Positions 1-11,688 of a stretch of DNA of 64,000 bases are shown here, piece after piece. Within the stretch, counting starts at the first letter, position 1. Every line of letters starts with the position of its first letter. Origin of the DNA: Siphonodentalium dalli (Eukaryota > Mollusca > Scaphopoda > Gadilida > Siphonodentaliidae); NCBI GenBank assembly GCA_032622095.1, contig CP136061.1:58981301-59045300 (forward strand). Reading direction: 5' to 3'. Made by a program: the position numbers and the translations under genes. The notes beneath the pieces were generated by a model, which was given only the letters and a program-made list of their open reading frames with translations, ran no database searches and had not been told where the DNA came from.

Positions 1-1308
1 GATTACTTGTTTATAGTAATATTATTGCCCCATTCTGTTAACTTTTGAGTATGACACCTGGTACAAAAACTTATTGTTTTCCACTGATATTCTAACAAAA
101 TGTGATCTCAAAAAGAGAGAGAAAACACCTCAAATGCGTAATGTGCTATTGTGAACAGCTATTGGTAAGAGCCATGTAAACATGGTATACCAAGCTCTAC
201 TCTGGTAAAATATGATAAAGTCATACTCTGGTAAAATCCATGTAAAACCCATGTAAAAAGGACAAATCCTTGAAATTTCCAAGTAAATGCATGGTGTACC
301 CGGCTTACCTTATAGTCTGGTAAATCCTGGTGTATTACATAAAAAACATTAACCAACATGGGAGCCTATGACCAGCAATTTTGAGATTGATTGGAATTCC
401 AACTTGCAAAAATGTTTCATTTTGGACTTAGAGATACAAAAAAAAAACATTAAACACAACCCAACCCACCTAAATTCTTGTCCCTTATGGCTGAAATACG
501 TTTTGTGGGATTAGTTTGTAAGTGTAGACTTAAATCAATTCTGAGCCGTTCCAACGACAACATACCAGACTTCAATCTAGAAATAAGACTAAGATTCATC
601 ATTCCCCTTGTATATTATGGTTTGGTATTAACTCAAGTCATTCGAAATCACAGAATGTGTTATTAGCTGCCGCATAACATTAATACTACGGAATGTAGAA
701 CTCAGTTATTAACACAATCCATATCTGACTGGAACTAATTGGTCCGGTTCTGCTGTATAATAAGACATGACATCTTATAATAAGTCACAATTGTGTGCTT
801 GTGGACGCAATCAGAAAGTATCATCGTTTTGTAAGACTAAATTACGTACATAATTCCAGGTCATTTCGATCTTAGGCTCGCGAGATTGGTACTAATGAGT
901 GGTCTATATGTCAGTATATCAATCAAGGCAGCAAACGTTTGATAAGATCGCCCGTTCGACCAAATCAGATTGCGAATTAGCTTTTTGTGATATGATTAGT
1001 GGTGAAGAATGTGAGAATATACTATTATAGAAAGGCAAATTATAATGAGTTCCAATATTCTTATAACGTACTCACCATCGCGGATCTGTATGACTTATGA
1101 ATAATATGTTCGCTATACCGCGGGCACCATTGTTCGCATGGTGTGGGTTCAATTAAATTCATTCAGCTATTAATTCGATTGTAATAGTATAATGGTACAG
1201 TTGTGCGAAAGATAAATACGGAATTGATATAGTGAATTTGCTTATGGTTACCGTGACAACCATCTAATCGCCCATTAAACTTGAACATTGACATGTAAAG
1301 GCTCATGT
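1..1308. other. AT-rich stretch without a recognisable gene
   Basis: I see no credible coding region, RNA gene or clear repeat boundary here. Around 180-340 a short motif CTGGTAAAA recurs a few times, giving a weakly repetitive patch. The short open frames have no family resemblance and are scattered on both strands. Probably intergenic or intronic DNA, or very old repeat sequence. Confidence 0.4.
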
Positions 1309-2064
1309 CACTCTGAAGAAAAAAGTTGGTTAATATGAGTAACTTAGGTTAGTCAACTGATTGTCCCACAAGATGACTAACATGGCTCAGTCATAATGAC
1401 TAAGGCAGAAATGGCTCGGGTGATGTTACTCATAACGACTAATGAATTGTTAGTCAAAACGACTAATTAGGCCATTATACTACAATTGTGGTATTAGTCA
1501 ACATGACCAGGATTGAGTCATAATTACTAACTTTTCTGAGTCACTGAGCATATGAACATATAATTTGGTGGAAATTGAGTGCAAATAATTTCAATACCCA
1601 ACCAGATGATATATTATCCAGAATAAGAGACAGCATTGAAACCAGGACAAACTTTCAATCCATTCTCTAAAACACAGATTTCAGTACTGGTCTGAGGGGT
1701 ATAACAATAGTTTGGTGTATAGGTCTATTTATCTAGTTCATTTTTCAGAGATGTCTATATGCTGTCATGGAATAAGTACATTTTATCCTAATAGTGTAGT
1801 GTTTTATGAAGTGGAGTAACTGGAGTTATGATGTATATGCCATTATATCCGCCCATCACATTCGTTCAATTATAAATCCAATAGAACTGTGATAAAATCG
1901 AAATTGAATATTTAGCAATGAATATTAAGCATAATTCAAGGCGGTTGCAATTAGAGTTAGTATTGGTATAACTTACTCTATATATGACTAACATCAGAGT
2001 TAGGAGTTAAGTCATAGTGATTAACCCTAAGTTAGTCATATTGACCCGATTTTTTTTCTCAGTG
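1309..2064. mobile_element. Non-autonomous DNA transposon with TTAGTCA/TGACTAA clusters
   Basis: The two ends form an imperfect terminal inverted repeat of about 40 bp. The left end begins CACTCTGAAGAAAAAAG and continues to AATATGAGTAACTTAGG. The right end, read on the other strand, begins CACTGAGAAAAAAAATCGGG and continues to AATATGACTAACTTAGG. Just inside both ends are many half-sites TTAGTCA / TGACTAA, several arranged as palindromes (for example AGTCATAATGACT near 1401). Such subterminal motif clusters are typical transposase-binding arrays. No transposase is encoded and no clear target-site duplication is visible, so the superfamily is not assigned. Confidence 0.5.
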
Positions 2065-2399
2065 CAGTTTTTATTACGGTAATGTCAACGAATTCAGTTA
2101 GAAATTTTCCTTCTAAATTACCTGGAGATATAATTTGGGGTTGGCTTTTTTTCTCGCATGGAAACAATCAACATGCATGCCATTTGAGTTCACATATGTG
2201 TAATTTAACTTTGATACATAAAACAACACTCATTATATCTCGGGTGAAGGTATGGGTATAGGTCTGGACAACAATGCTCATTATATTTGGATTCGATTAC
2301 AAAATTAATCACACCTCATCACACGACCAGTTCTTCTGAATACAGTTATGCTTAGTATTTAGCTGTCATAAAATTAATGAGGTGCCATTATCAGATGCC

Positions 2400-2838
2400 A
2401 ACCTTGGAAGGTGTCACATTCAATCTCTCTGGCGAAACAATTTTCAACGTGGTCGATGTCAAAAGTGCTTTGTGGACGGTAAAACTTGACAAAGATTAAA
2501 CTTCGAAACCACATTCAACACGTCTTTCGCGAGGTACAGATTTCTTCGTCTTCCGTTCGTTGTCAATAGTGACCAAGAAGTGCTGTGTAAATGGTTAAAC
2601 ACGGAACTTGGAAGCCTATATGGCACACATGTTCTAGTCGACGAGATCCTTGTGACCGGTGCTACCCACGAAATTCATGTCGCCCGGCTTAGGGAAAGTA
2701 TAACGCGATGCATAAAAATCGACATTACACTGAAGAAGGAAAACATGCAGCTCCGGCAGAAAAGTTTTAAGTTCTTCGGAGTGATACTCAACGAGAAATG
2801 TATGTCGATGGACCCCGATAAAATTTCCGCTGTGATGT
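2400..2838 (+). pseudogene. Decayed Ty3/gypsy reverse transcriptase fragment
   Basis: Conceptual translation gives the middle of a Ty3/gypsy reverse transcriptase. From about 2440 a frame reads VVDVKSALWTVKLDKD and meets a stop. After a small deletion near 2495 a second frame continues with TTFNTSFARYRFLRLPF. The frame from 2580 goes on through GTHVLVDEILVTG (a degraded form of the Y-x-DD active-site strand) to FKFFGVILNE and DPDKISAV, the conserved connection after the palm. The catalytic double Asp has become Asp-Glu and the frame is broken, so this is a dead fragment. Protease, RNase H, integrase and LTRs are not present next to it. It stops abruptly where 18S rRNA-like sequence starts. 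Confidence 0.75.
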
Positions 2839-3208
2839 GGCAAGTGTGGTGCCAGCAGCCGCGTTAATTCCAGCTCCAATATCGTATATTAAAGCTGTTG
2901 CAGTTAAATAGCTCGAAGTTGGATCTCGGAGCCAAACACGTGGTCCGCCTTGAGCGGTTTTACTGCGCGAGTTGGCGGGGTTCTCTTCGGGGGCTCGTTT
3001 TGAGTTCGGCCTTTTTGCCAGTGGTCCCTCTGTGTCCTTCATCTGTTAATGGGGAGCACCATTGCTCGAGGTGATTTTGGCTAAGAGTCACACAGCGACC
3101 GGCGAGTTCACTTTGAAAAAATTAGAGTCCTAAAAGTAGGCCTTATTGTCGCCCTGTTAGTTGTGCATGGAATTATTAAATAGGACCTCGGTTCTATTGT
3201 ATTGGTTT
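2839..3208 (+). pseudogene. Decayed 18S ribosomal RNA fragment
   Basis: The segment opens with the near-universal small-subunit rRNA 530-loop motif (GGCAAGTGTGGTGCCAGCAG at 2839) and runs on through AATTCCAGCTCCAATA, then GTATATTAAAG and GTTGCAGTTAAA. A divergent V4-like region follows, then TTTGAAAAAATTAGAGT near 3112-3128 and AATAGGACCTCGGTTCTAT near 3180-3198. This is a contiguous internal piece of eukaryotic 18S rRNA, about 370 bp. Several universally conserved positions are altered (a lost G in GCCGCGG, TATCG for TAGCG, AAATAG for AAAAAG), so it is a decayed copy and not an active rDNA repeat. It is fused at its left edge to a retrotransposon RT fragment. Confidence 0.85.
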
Positions 3209-3466
3209 AAAATAATTATAATAGCTTGTTATGTGTGCCAATCACAAAGGAATGCCAATCAGAAGGAACCATTAATAACAACGAAAATACCCAGGTCTAC
3301 CATGCATGGCAACGAGTGGCACCGGATTTATTCCAGTGGCAAAACTGCTCATATCTCTCCGTAGCCTACTGGACGACTTTTGATGTAAAAATAAAAAAAA
3401 CAGACAGACGAGTTTTGAAAAATAAAAAATAAACGCCAGCTTGTGATGTAAAATCACCCGATTGTT

Positions 3467-4023
3467 GACACGTTTGACGTGTGTCAGAAGGAATTCAGTC
3501 ATAGCTGGAGTCTGATCATGCACAAGAGGACCCACACCAGGGATCGCTCTTACGAGTGTGACATGTGTCAGACGGACCTCAGTCATATCCGGAGTCTGAC
3601 AGTACATAAGAGGACCAACACCGGTGATCGACCATACGAGTGTGACATGTGTCATAAGGAATTCAGTCATGTGTGGAGTCTGACAATGCATAAGAGGATC
3701 AACGCCGGCGATCGCCCATACGAGTGTGTCATATATAAGACATATGCTTCAGAAAACCTGACAACACACAAGAGAAAGCATTCCGGCGATCGTCTATATG
3801 AGTGTGACGTATGGCAAAAGGTATTCAGTCGTTCTAAAGTCTATCGAAGCATGAGATACTCCACGCCGACATTCGACCATACGGATGTGAGGAGTGGCGG
3901 AAGGCCTTCAATCAGTCCGGAAACCTTGCAGAGAATCCACACAGGCGACCACCCATACGAATTTGACAAAAGGCTAAAAATAAATACCAGCATCGATACA
4001 TGTCAAACACTTGATTATGGTTA
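3467..4023 (+). pseudogene. Degenerate C2H2 zinc-finger gene fragment (left copy)
   Basis: The frame encodes a run of C2H2 fingers with the usual linker (TGDRPYEC). Two are complete, of the type C-x2-C-x12-H-x3-H (CDMCQTDLSH..., CDMCHKEFSH...). The first finger has lost its leading Cys (FDVCQKEF), the fourth reads ECVIYKTY, and the fifth reads CDVWQKVF with later His missing. After about residue 120 the reading frame leaves the finger pattern and returns only briefly (RIHTGDHPYEFD). There is no start region, effector domain or promoter visible. It is best read as a truncated pseudogene of a DNA-binding zinc-finger family. It points inward towards the large palindromic element and is mirrored by a related fragment at 10132-10735. 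Confidence 0.6.
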
Positions 4024-4950
4024 ATTTCAGTTAATCCTTAGGTCTGTAAATTAAAATATGAGGTCGGAATCAGAATATTGACTTAATTATTTATCAAGCG
4101 TGTATGTAATCGTTTTGTATAACGTTCTTCTCTTCCGTATAATTAGGATGAACTCAAGGAATAGGGATACACCTACATAATATACCAGGTGCGTGTTCGG
4201 TGGTTGCCATGGTGGTTCCTGTTCCCAAAGTTAATGACATATTTGGTTTATTGTAAACGCAATAAGACCCTGACAAAAGAATAGATTTGTAAATAGGACA
4301 CGAACTACATGTCACACGTATATGGTCGATGATAATAATGAATGAAGTGCTCGTCTACATTTATCTTATTTGAATTTTCACGACAGCTACGCCCAGATTA
4401 CTCCGCGTTAATAATAATATTTAAAAGAGCAATCGATAGATAGTAGGCTGATACACTGGTAGCCAAAAGAAAATCCCTAACACAACAAAAGTAAACGATT
4501 TTCGATACTTTTCTTTTAACTTGGTAACACCTTTGTTTTTCGTAGTTGATTTTTAGATTGGTGCAAAACGAATCTATTCTTGGCAACTCGCATCCGTAAG
4601 AGTGGTTATATACATGATAAGAAGTCGTTTTAAATTGGTGCGTTGGTGATGAACACCAAGCAGGTACACCATCAACATTACGATTTAATAATATAACAAG
4701 CACATGATATTGCAGGGCAGTGGGTGTATTAATTGTCCAACATAACTGGTTGACGGCCCAAGGCGTATATACGGCCTGAGACGAAGTCGATGACCGATTA
4801 TAAGCTCGAGTATCGTTAACTATTTATAGTGGGCCACTAATACACCAAAATTGCCTGACAAGTTCATGTTATTACTATTATTATCGCCAATTGGGTGACG
4901 TCAAGCTAATGACCAATAAGGGTCGTGCTATTATTGAGTGCGTCAAACCA
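4024..4950. other. Non-coding stretch between zinc-finger fragment and TTAA element
   Basis: No coding region or repeat is recognisable. The open frames are short and have no domain-like features. The stretch ends at the TTAA that bounds the large palindromic element. Confidence 0.35.
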
Positions 4951-5162
4951 TTAAAGGTGGATTATCTCTTTGTAAACATGTATTATATAGTTACCGGGGT
5001 ATAAAATATTAGATCTGAATCGAAGACTCCTGTCCGGAAATGCTTCTATCGATTAATATTAATTTTATTTCGAATATTTTCTGGTCTAAAAAGGTGTGTT
5101 TGTTCAGCTAACGAACAATATTGGTTACTGTTAACGGAGACCAGAAATTATATTGTGCAATT

Positions 5163-8100
5163 TTGGGGAGTGACTAAAATGCAGAATGGGACGATGGGAC
5201 GGGACGGTATGGGACGGTATTGGGACGGTATGGGACGGTATTTGGGACGGTATTAGAAAACCGGCTGTTTATCAATAATACAGCGTGTAGCGGCATCAAA
5301 ATGGTTATATATAGTCGGCATTAACATTGCGTACATGGAGCAACAATTTAATAGTCTCATTCGCCAACACAAAGCTCATATTATCGGCTAAAAATAGACA
5401 CGACGGAAATAGGCGATTACGGTCAAACGCAGAACGAAAATGTAAACACCAAATCACCCCATACATTCATATTTCCCTGTCCCACGGTGATATTTTTGCA
5501 TAAAATGTTAGATTAACATCTTTTCGACATCACTGTAGCATTTTATTGACCATAATCAAGATGAAAACAACTTTTTTCGTCGATGGGACGGAAGCGAAAT
5601 TGCAGAACGAAAATGTAAACAAACACCAAATCATCCCATGCATTCACATTTCCCCGTCCCGCGGCGATATTTTTACATAAAATGTTAGATTAACATCTTC
5701 TCGACATCATTGTAGCATTTTAATGACCATAATCAAGATTAAAACATGTTTTTATTCGCTGATGGGACGGAACGGAAGCGGTATTAAAGCGCAGAACAAC
5801 CGTAGGAAATTGCAGAACGAAAATGTAAACAAACACCAAATCACCCCATGCATTCACATTTCCCCGTCCCGCGGCGATATTTTTGCATAAAATGTTAGAT
5901 TAACATCTTTTCGACATCACTGTAGCATTTTATTGACCATAATCAAGATGAAAACAACTTTTTTCGTCGATGGGACGGAAGCGAAATTGCAGAACGAAAA
6001 TGTAAACAAACACCAAATCACCCCATGCATTCACATTTCCCCGTCCCGCGGCGATATTTTTACATAAAATGTTAGATTAACATCTTCTCGACATCATTGT
6101 AACATTTTATTGACCATAATCAAGATGAAAACATGTTTTTTTTCGCTGATGGGACGGAAGCGAAATTGCAGAACGGGATGGGACGGTATTAGATAGAATG
6201 GGACGGTATTAGAAAACGCAGAACAGCTAAGATAGACCCCTAAACTTGCTGTTTAGCAATAATACAGCATGTAGCAGCACCAAAATGGCTCTATATGGTC
6301 ATCAGTGCAGCATTTTATTGGTGGTCCCATTTTATTGACCATAATCAAGATGAAAACAACTTTTTTTTCGCTGATGGGACGGAAGCGAAATTGCAGAACG
6401 AAAATGTAAACAAACACCAAATCACCCCATGCATTCACATTTCCCCGTCCCGCGGCGATATTTTTACATAAAATGTTAGATTAATATCTTCTCGACATCA
6501 TTGTAACATTTTATTGACTATAATCAAGATGAAAACAAGTTTTTTTTCGCTGATGGGACGGAAGCGAAATTGCAGAACGGGATGGGACGGTATTAGATAG
6601 GATGGGACGGTATTAGAAAACGAAGAACAGCTAAGATAGACCCCTAAACTTGCTGTTTAGCAATAATACAGCATGTAGCAGCACCAAAATGGCTCTATAT
6701 GGTCATCAGTGCAGCATTTTATTGGTGGTCACATTTTATTGACCATAATCAAGATGAAAACATGTTTTTTTTCGCTGATGGGACGGAAGCGAAATTGCAG
6801 AACGAAAATGTAAACAAACACCAAATCACCCCATGCATTCACATTTCCCCGTCCCGCGGCGATATTTTTACATAAAATGTTAGATTAATATCTTCTCGAC
6901 ATCATTGTAACATTTTATTGACCATAATCAAGATGAAAACATGTTTTTTTTCGCTGATGGGACGGTATTAGATAGGATGGGACGGTATTAGAAAACGCAG
7001 AACAGCTAAGATAGACCCCTAAACTTGCTGTTTAGCAATAATACAGCATGTAGCAGCACCAAAATGGCTCTATATGGTCATCAGTGCAGCATTTTATTGG
7101 TGGTCCCATTTTATTGACCATAATCAAGATGAAAACATGTTTTTTTTCGCTGATGGGACGGAAGCGAAATTGCAGAACGAAAATGTAAACAAACACCAAA
7201 TCACCCCATGCATTCACATTTCCCCGTCCCGCGGCGATATTTTTACATAAAATGTTAGATTAATATCTTCTCGACATCATTGTAACATTTTATTGACCAT
7301 AATCAAGATGAAAACATGTTTTTGTTCGCTGATGGGACGGTATTAGATAGGATGGGACGGTATTAGAAAACGCAGAACAGCTAAGATAGACCCCTAAACT
7401 TGCTGTTTAGCAATAATACAGCATGTAGCAGCACCAAAATGGCTCTATATGGTCATCAGTGCAGCATTTTATTGGTGGTCCCATTTTATTGACCATAATC
7501 AAGATGAAAACATGTTTTTTTTCGCTGATGGGACGGAAGCGAAATTGCAGAACGAAAATGTAAACAAACACCAAATCACCCCATGCATTCACATTTCCCC
7601 GTCCCGCGGCGATATTTTTACATAAAATGTTAGATTAATATCTTCTCGACATCATTGTAACATTTTATTGACCATAATCAAGATGAAAACATGTTTTTGT
7701 TCGCTGATGGGACGGTATTAGATAGGATGGGACGGTATTAGAAAACGCAGAACAGCTAAGATAGACCCCTAAACTTGCTGTTTAGCAATAATACAGCATG
7801 TAGCAGCACCAAAATGGCTCTATATGGTCATCAGTGCAGCATTTTATTGGTGGTCCCATTTTATTGACCATAATCAAGATGAAAACATGTTTTTTTTCGC
7901 TGATGGGACGGAAGCGAAATTGCAGAACGAAAATGTAAACAAACACCAAATCACCCCATGCATTCACATTTCCCCGTCCCGCGGCGATATTTTTACATAA
8001 AATGTTAGATTAATATCTTCTCGACATCATTGTAACATTTTATTGACCATAATCAAGATGAAAACATGTTTTTTTTCGCTGATGGGACGGTATTAGATAG

Positions 8101-9744
8101 GATGGGACGGTATTAGAAAACGCAGAACAGCTAAGATAGACCCCTAAACTTGCTGTTTAGCAATAATACAGCATGTAGCAGCACCAAAATGGCTCTATAT
8201 GGTCATCAGTGCAGCATTTTATTGGTGGTCCCATTTTATTGACCATAATCAAGATGAAAACATGTTTTTTTTCGCTGATGGGACGGAAGCGAAATTGCAG
8301 AACGAAAATGTAAACAAACACCAAATCACCCCATGCATTCACATTTCCCCGTCCCGCGGCGATATTTTTACATAAAATGTTAGATTAATATCTTCTCGAC
8401 ATCATTGTAACATATTATTGACCATAATCAAGATGAAAACATGTTTTTTTTCGCTGATGGGACGGTATTAGATAGGATGGGACGGTATTAGAAAACGCAG
8501 AACAGCTAAGATAGACCCCTAAACTTGCTCCCATTTTATTGACCATAATCAAGATTAAAACATGTTTTTTTTCGCTGATGACCATATAGAGCCATTTTGG
8601 TGCTGCTACATGCTGTATTATTGCTAAACAGCAAGTTTAGGGGTCTATCTTAGCTGTTCTGCGTTTTCTAATACCGTCCCATCCTATCTAATACCGTCCC
8701 ATCCCGTTCTGCAATTTCGCTTCCGTCCCATCAGCGAAAAAAAACATGTTTTCATCTTGATTATAGTCAATAAAATGTTACAATGATGTCGAGAAGATAT
8801 TAATCTAACATTTTATGTAAAAATATCGCCGCGGGACGGGGAAATGTGAATGCATGGGGTGATTTGGTGTTTGTTTACATTTTCGTTCTGCAATTTCGCT
8901 TCCGTCCCATCAGCGAAAAAAAACATGTTTTCATCTTGATTATGGTCAATAAAATGGGACCACCAATAAAATGCTGCACTGATGACCATATAGAGCCATT
9001 TTGGTGCTGCTACATGCTGTATTATTGCTAAACAGCAAGTTTAGGGGTCTATCTTAGCTGTTCTGCGTTTTCTAATACCGTCCCATTCTATCTAATACCG
9101 TCCCATCCCGTTCTGCAATTTCGCTTCCGTCCCATCAGCGAAAAAAACCATGTTTTCATCTTGATTATGGTCAATAAAATGTTACAATGATGTCGAGAAG
9201 ATGTTAATCTAACATTTTATGTAAAAATATCGCCGCGGGACGGGGAAATGTGAATGCATGGGGTGATTTGGTGTTTGTTTACATTTTCGTTCTGCAATTT
9301 CGCTTCCGTCCCATCGACGAAAAAAGTTGTTTTCATCTTGATTATGGTCAATAAAATGCTACAGTGATGTCGAAAAGATGTTAATCTAACATTTTATGCA
9401 AAAATATCACCGTGGGACAGGGAAATATGAATGTATGGGGTGATTTGGTGTTTACATTTTCGTTCTGCGTTTGACCGTAATCGCCTATTTCCGTCGTGTC
9501 TATTTTTAGCCGATAATATGAGCTTTGTGTTGGCGAATGAGACTATTAAATTGTTGCTCCATGTACGCAATGTTAATGCCGACTATATATAACCATTTTG
9601 ATGCCGCTACACGCTGTATTATTGATAAACAGCCGGTTTTCTAATACGTCCCAATACCGTCCCAAATACCGTCCCATACCGTCCCAATACCGTCCCATAC
9701 CGTCCCGTCCCATCGTCCCATTCTGCATTTTAGTCACTCCCCAA
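5163..9744. repeat. 4.6-kb palindrome of GGGACGG-containing sequence
   Basis: The sequence from about 5163 rightward (TTGGGGAGTGACTAAAATGC, then stacked GGGACGGTAT motifs) reappears as its reverse complement ending at 9744. The right arm is about 1.17 kb (8578-9744). The left arm is longer because it has an additional internal duplication around 5590-5960 and extra tandem units. The turn-around is near 8530-8578. Arm identity is high by eye, including shared private variants (for example ACTATAATCAAG near 6519 and its mirror near 8761), so the inversion is recent or kept similar by conversion. Foldback-type elements have this architecture; assignment to them is inference. Confidence 0.8.
6250..8530 (+). 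repeat. Tandem array of six ~375-bp units
   Basis: The motif CTGTTTAGCAATAATACAGC recurs at about 6250, 6653, 7029, 7404, 7779 and 8154. This gives one unit of about 403 bp followed by five of 375-376 bp. Units are nearly identical. Each carries GGGACGG boxes, a CCGTCCCGCGG patch and TTGACCATAATCAAGATG. The array lies only in the left arm of the palindrome, so it expanded after the palindrome formed. A 61-codon open frame repeated in most units is a by-product of the repetition and shows no sign of being a gene. Confidence 0.85.
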
Positions 9745-10131
9745 TTTTGTCACAAATAAACGTCAATTATACTCATTATCGCTTATATCTGTGGAACAAA
9801 ACAGTAGAAACAACCAATCTGTGACATTTGACATTCGTTGCGTAGCCGTAGGAACAGCCCAGTGCTCTATATCGCAATAGGGTCTCATCCGAATGGTCGG
9901 GTCTAAAAATAGTAACATAAATGGGCCCGATTTAATATTCGAAATAAAATCAATATTAATTGATAGAAGCTTTTCCGGACATAGGTCTTCAGTTCATATC
10001 TATTATTTTATACCCACGCAACTATTTAAAATGTGTTATTTAAAGAGATAATCCATCTTTAACGGTCCGATACACATGTCACAGACAAAAGCTGTCGGGC
10101 CGTTATGCGAATTTAACATTGTGTTACTGTA

Positions 10132-10735
10132 CTAGGAACACGCATGGACTGTTAATAATGATTGTTCGGTTACTATTGGGTCATGTGTGGATATCTGCCA
10201 GGTTTTCGGACTGATTAAATGCCTTCCGACACACGTCACACTCGGATGGTCAATTGTCGGTGTGGAGTCTCCATGCTTCGATAAACTTGCGGTATGACTG
10301 ATCCATAGCCACGTCACATACGTATGGGCGATCCCCGGTGTGCATTCTCTTATGTGTCTCCGGAACCACGAAATGTCTTATAATTGGCACACACCATCTA
10401 TAATACGACACACATACTAGTATGTGCGTTCGTCGGTGTGGATTTTTGTCCTCTTATGCATTGTCAGACTCCAGATATCACTTAATTCCGTCTGACACAC
10501 GTCACATCCGTATGGGCGATCGCCGGTGTGAATTCTTTTATGTGTTATGTTTTTGGAATCAGTAAATGTTTTCTGGCACACGTCACACTCGTATGGTCGA
10601 TTGCCGGTGTTGGTCATCGTATGCATTGCCAGATTCGAGATATGACCGAATTCCGTCATCCACACGCCACACTCGTATGGGCGACCCCCTGAATGGGCTC
10701 TCTTGTGCATGGTCAAGATGGATTTTGTTTATGAA
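10132..10735 (-). pseudogene. Degenerate C2H2 zinc-finger gene fragment (right copy)
   Basis: On the minus strand the frame from about 10716 encodes successive fingers: an imperfect one (ECGVWMTEF...), two intact Cys pairs (CDVCQKTF, CDVCQTEL) and TGDRPYGC / TGNRPYEC linkers. The finger CDVCQKTF is shortened so that its His spacing is broken. Downstream, towards 10132, stops and frame changes interrupt further finger-like pieces. It reads inward, opposite to the fragment at 3467-4023, and shares its linker and helix wording (SLTMHKR). The two are paralogous fragments flanking the palindromic element. No start region or effector domain is seen; pseudogene. Confidence 0.6.
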
Positions 10736-11688
10736 ATTATAAACGTCGATGCACGTTTATTTGGATCACTATATAATGGCGCCATCCTGGTCGTATGAAC
10801 AATGATCCAGTGCCTATAAACGTCACGCCCAGCATCTAAGTTTGAACTAACTTTTAAAGCGACACCAGCTGGCGACGCGGCTAATAATATAAAACATTTC
10901 CTTTTTCAGGGCATCTGTACGGAGTCTGCTGTATGCCAACTCCGCAGTAAATGTGTTTATATATGCGGGAAGGATGACCATTTTCAGGAAGCTCGCCCGT
11001 AAGGATCTCCGTAAACTCATTCACAAATGACGAGAGTATCTGGATACGAGGACCAATACAAGACTTTGTGCGATATACATGTACAGTCCTATGGATGGAA
11101 CAACTTAGGAATTAAACTTTTGAAGAGTCACACACAGGGACGTGGCTATATGGTCTCTGTTTTTGGGGTATCCTACTTGGAATTTCCAACTGCACGCTCC
11201 CAACCATGAAGCAGGCCGAATGTCCACACAAGTCTGACACATTCCATTTGCAGCCGTCCCATTGCGTGTGCATGAATTTTCCAAATGGAACCTTAAGCTT
11301 TACAACTGTTGGACATATCAAATCTAGCACCCCTATGGTTGGAGAATTTCCAACTGCTCTGACTGTATAGTTGGCTATATTTTAGTCCAAATCTGTGACC
11401 AAAAGAAACAACATATTCGAGATTTGATATAACAACAGATTTCACGTAAATACTGCTTGGAAAATAATATGATCACAACAATTTCAACCTATCAAACTAT
11501 TATTGGTCTGCAATTTCGAACTATCACATGTACCACGGTGGCGATGGCATAATAGGTGTGGTGGTTTATATTATGATACACTTTGGTGACACTTGGTCGT
11601 CATAATTACTAATACATAGTTATTAGTTATATCGCTCGCCGATTTACTCTCCCAGTGAGTCTACTTGGACCAATTAGCATGTTTTATA
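10736..11688. other. Non-coding stretch, no recognised feature
   Basis: No convincing coding frame. A short phrase GGAATTTCCAACTGC occurs near 11179 and again, slightly changed, near 11341. Otherwise I see nothing diagnostic. Confidence 0.35.

Larger units (their letters stand above)
4951..10062. mobile_element. TTAA-flanked transposon with long inverted ends (element A)
   Basis: Both ends start with TTAA followed by related sequence: AGGTGGATTATCTCTTT on the left and, on the other strand, AGATGGATTATCTCTTT on the right. They remain similar for about 140 bp (GGTATAAAATA, GAAGAC..., TGTCCGGAAA, ATTAATATT, TTTTATTTCGAATATT). A TTAA duplicated target is characteristic of the piggyBac and Kolobok superfamilies. 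No transposase is encoded. The interior is occupied by a 4.6-kb palindrome built on GGGACGG motifs. The same two types of end recur at 46291-47779 around an unrelated interior, which supports a real family. Confidence 0.65.

Noticed and set aside
2788-3042. Minus-strand frame across the 18S fragment
   Set aside because: Antisense to recognisable rRNA sequence; no protein meaning.
6253-9031. A 61-residue frame repeated almost identically in the 375-bp units
   Set aside because: It only mirrors the tandem DNA unit. One copy is inverted with the palindrome and no start context, domain or independent conservation supports a protein.
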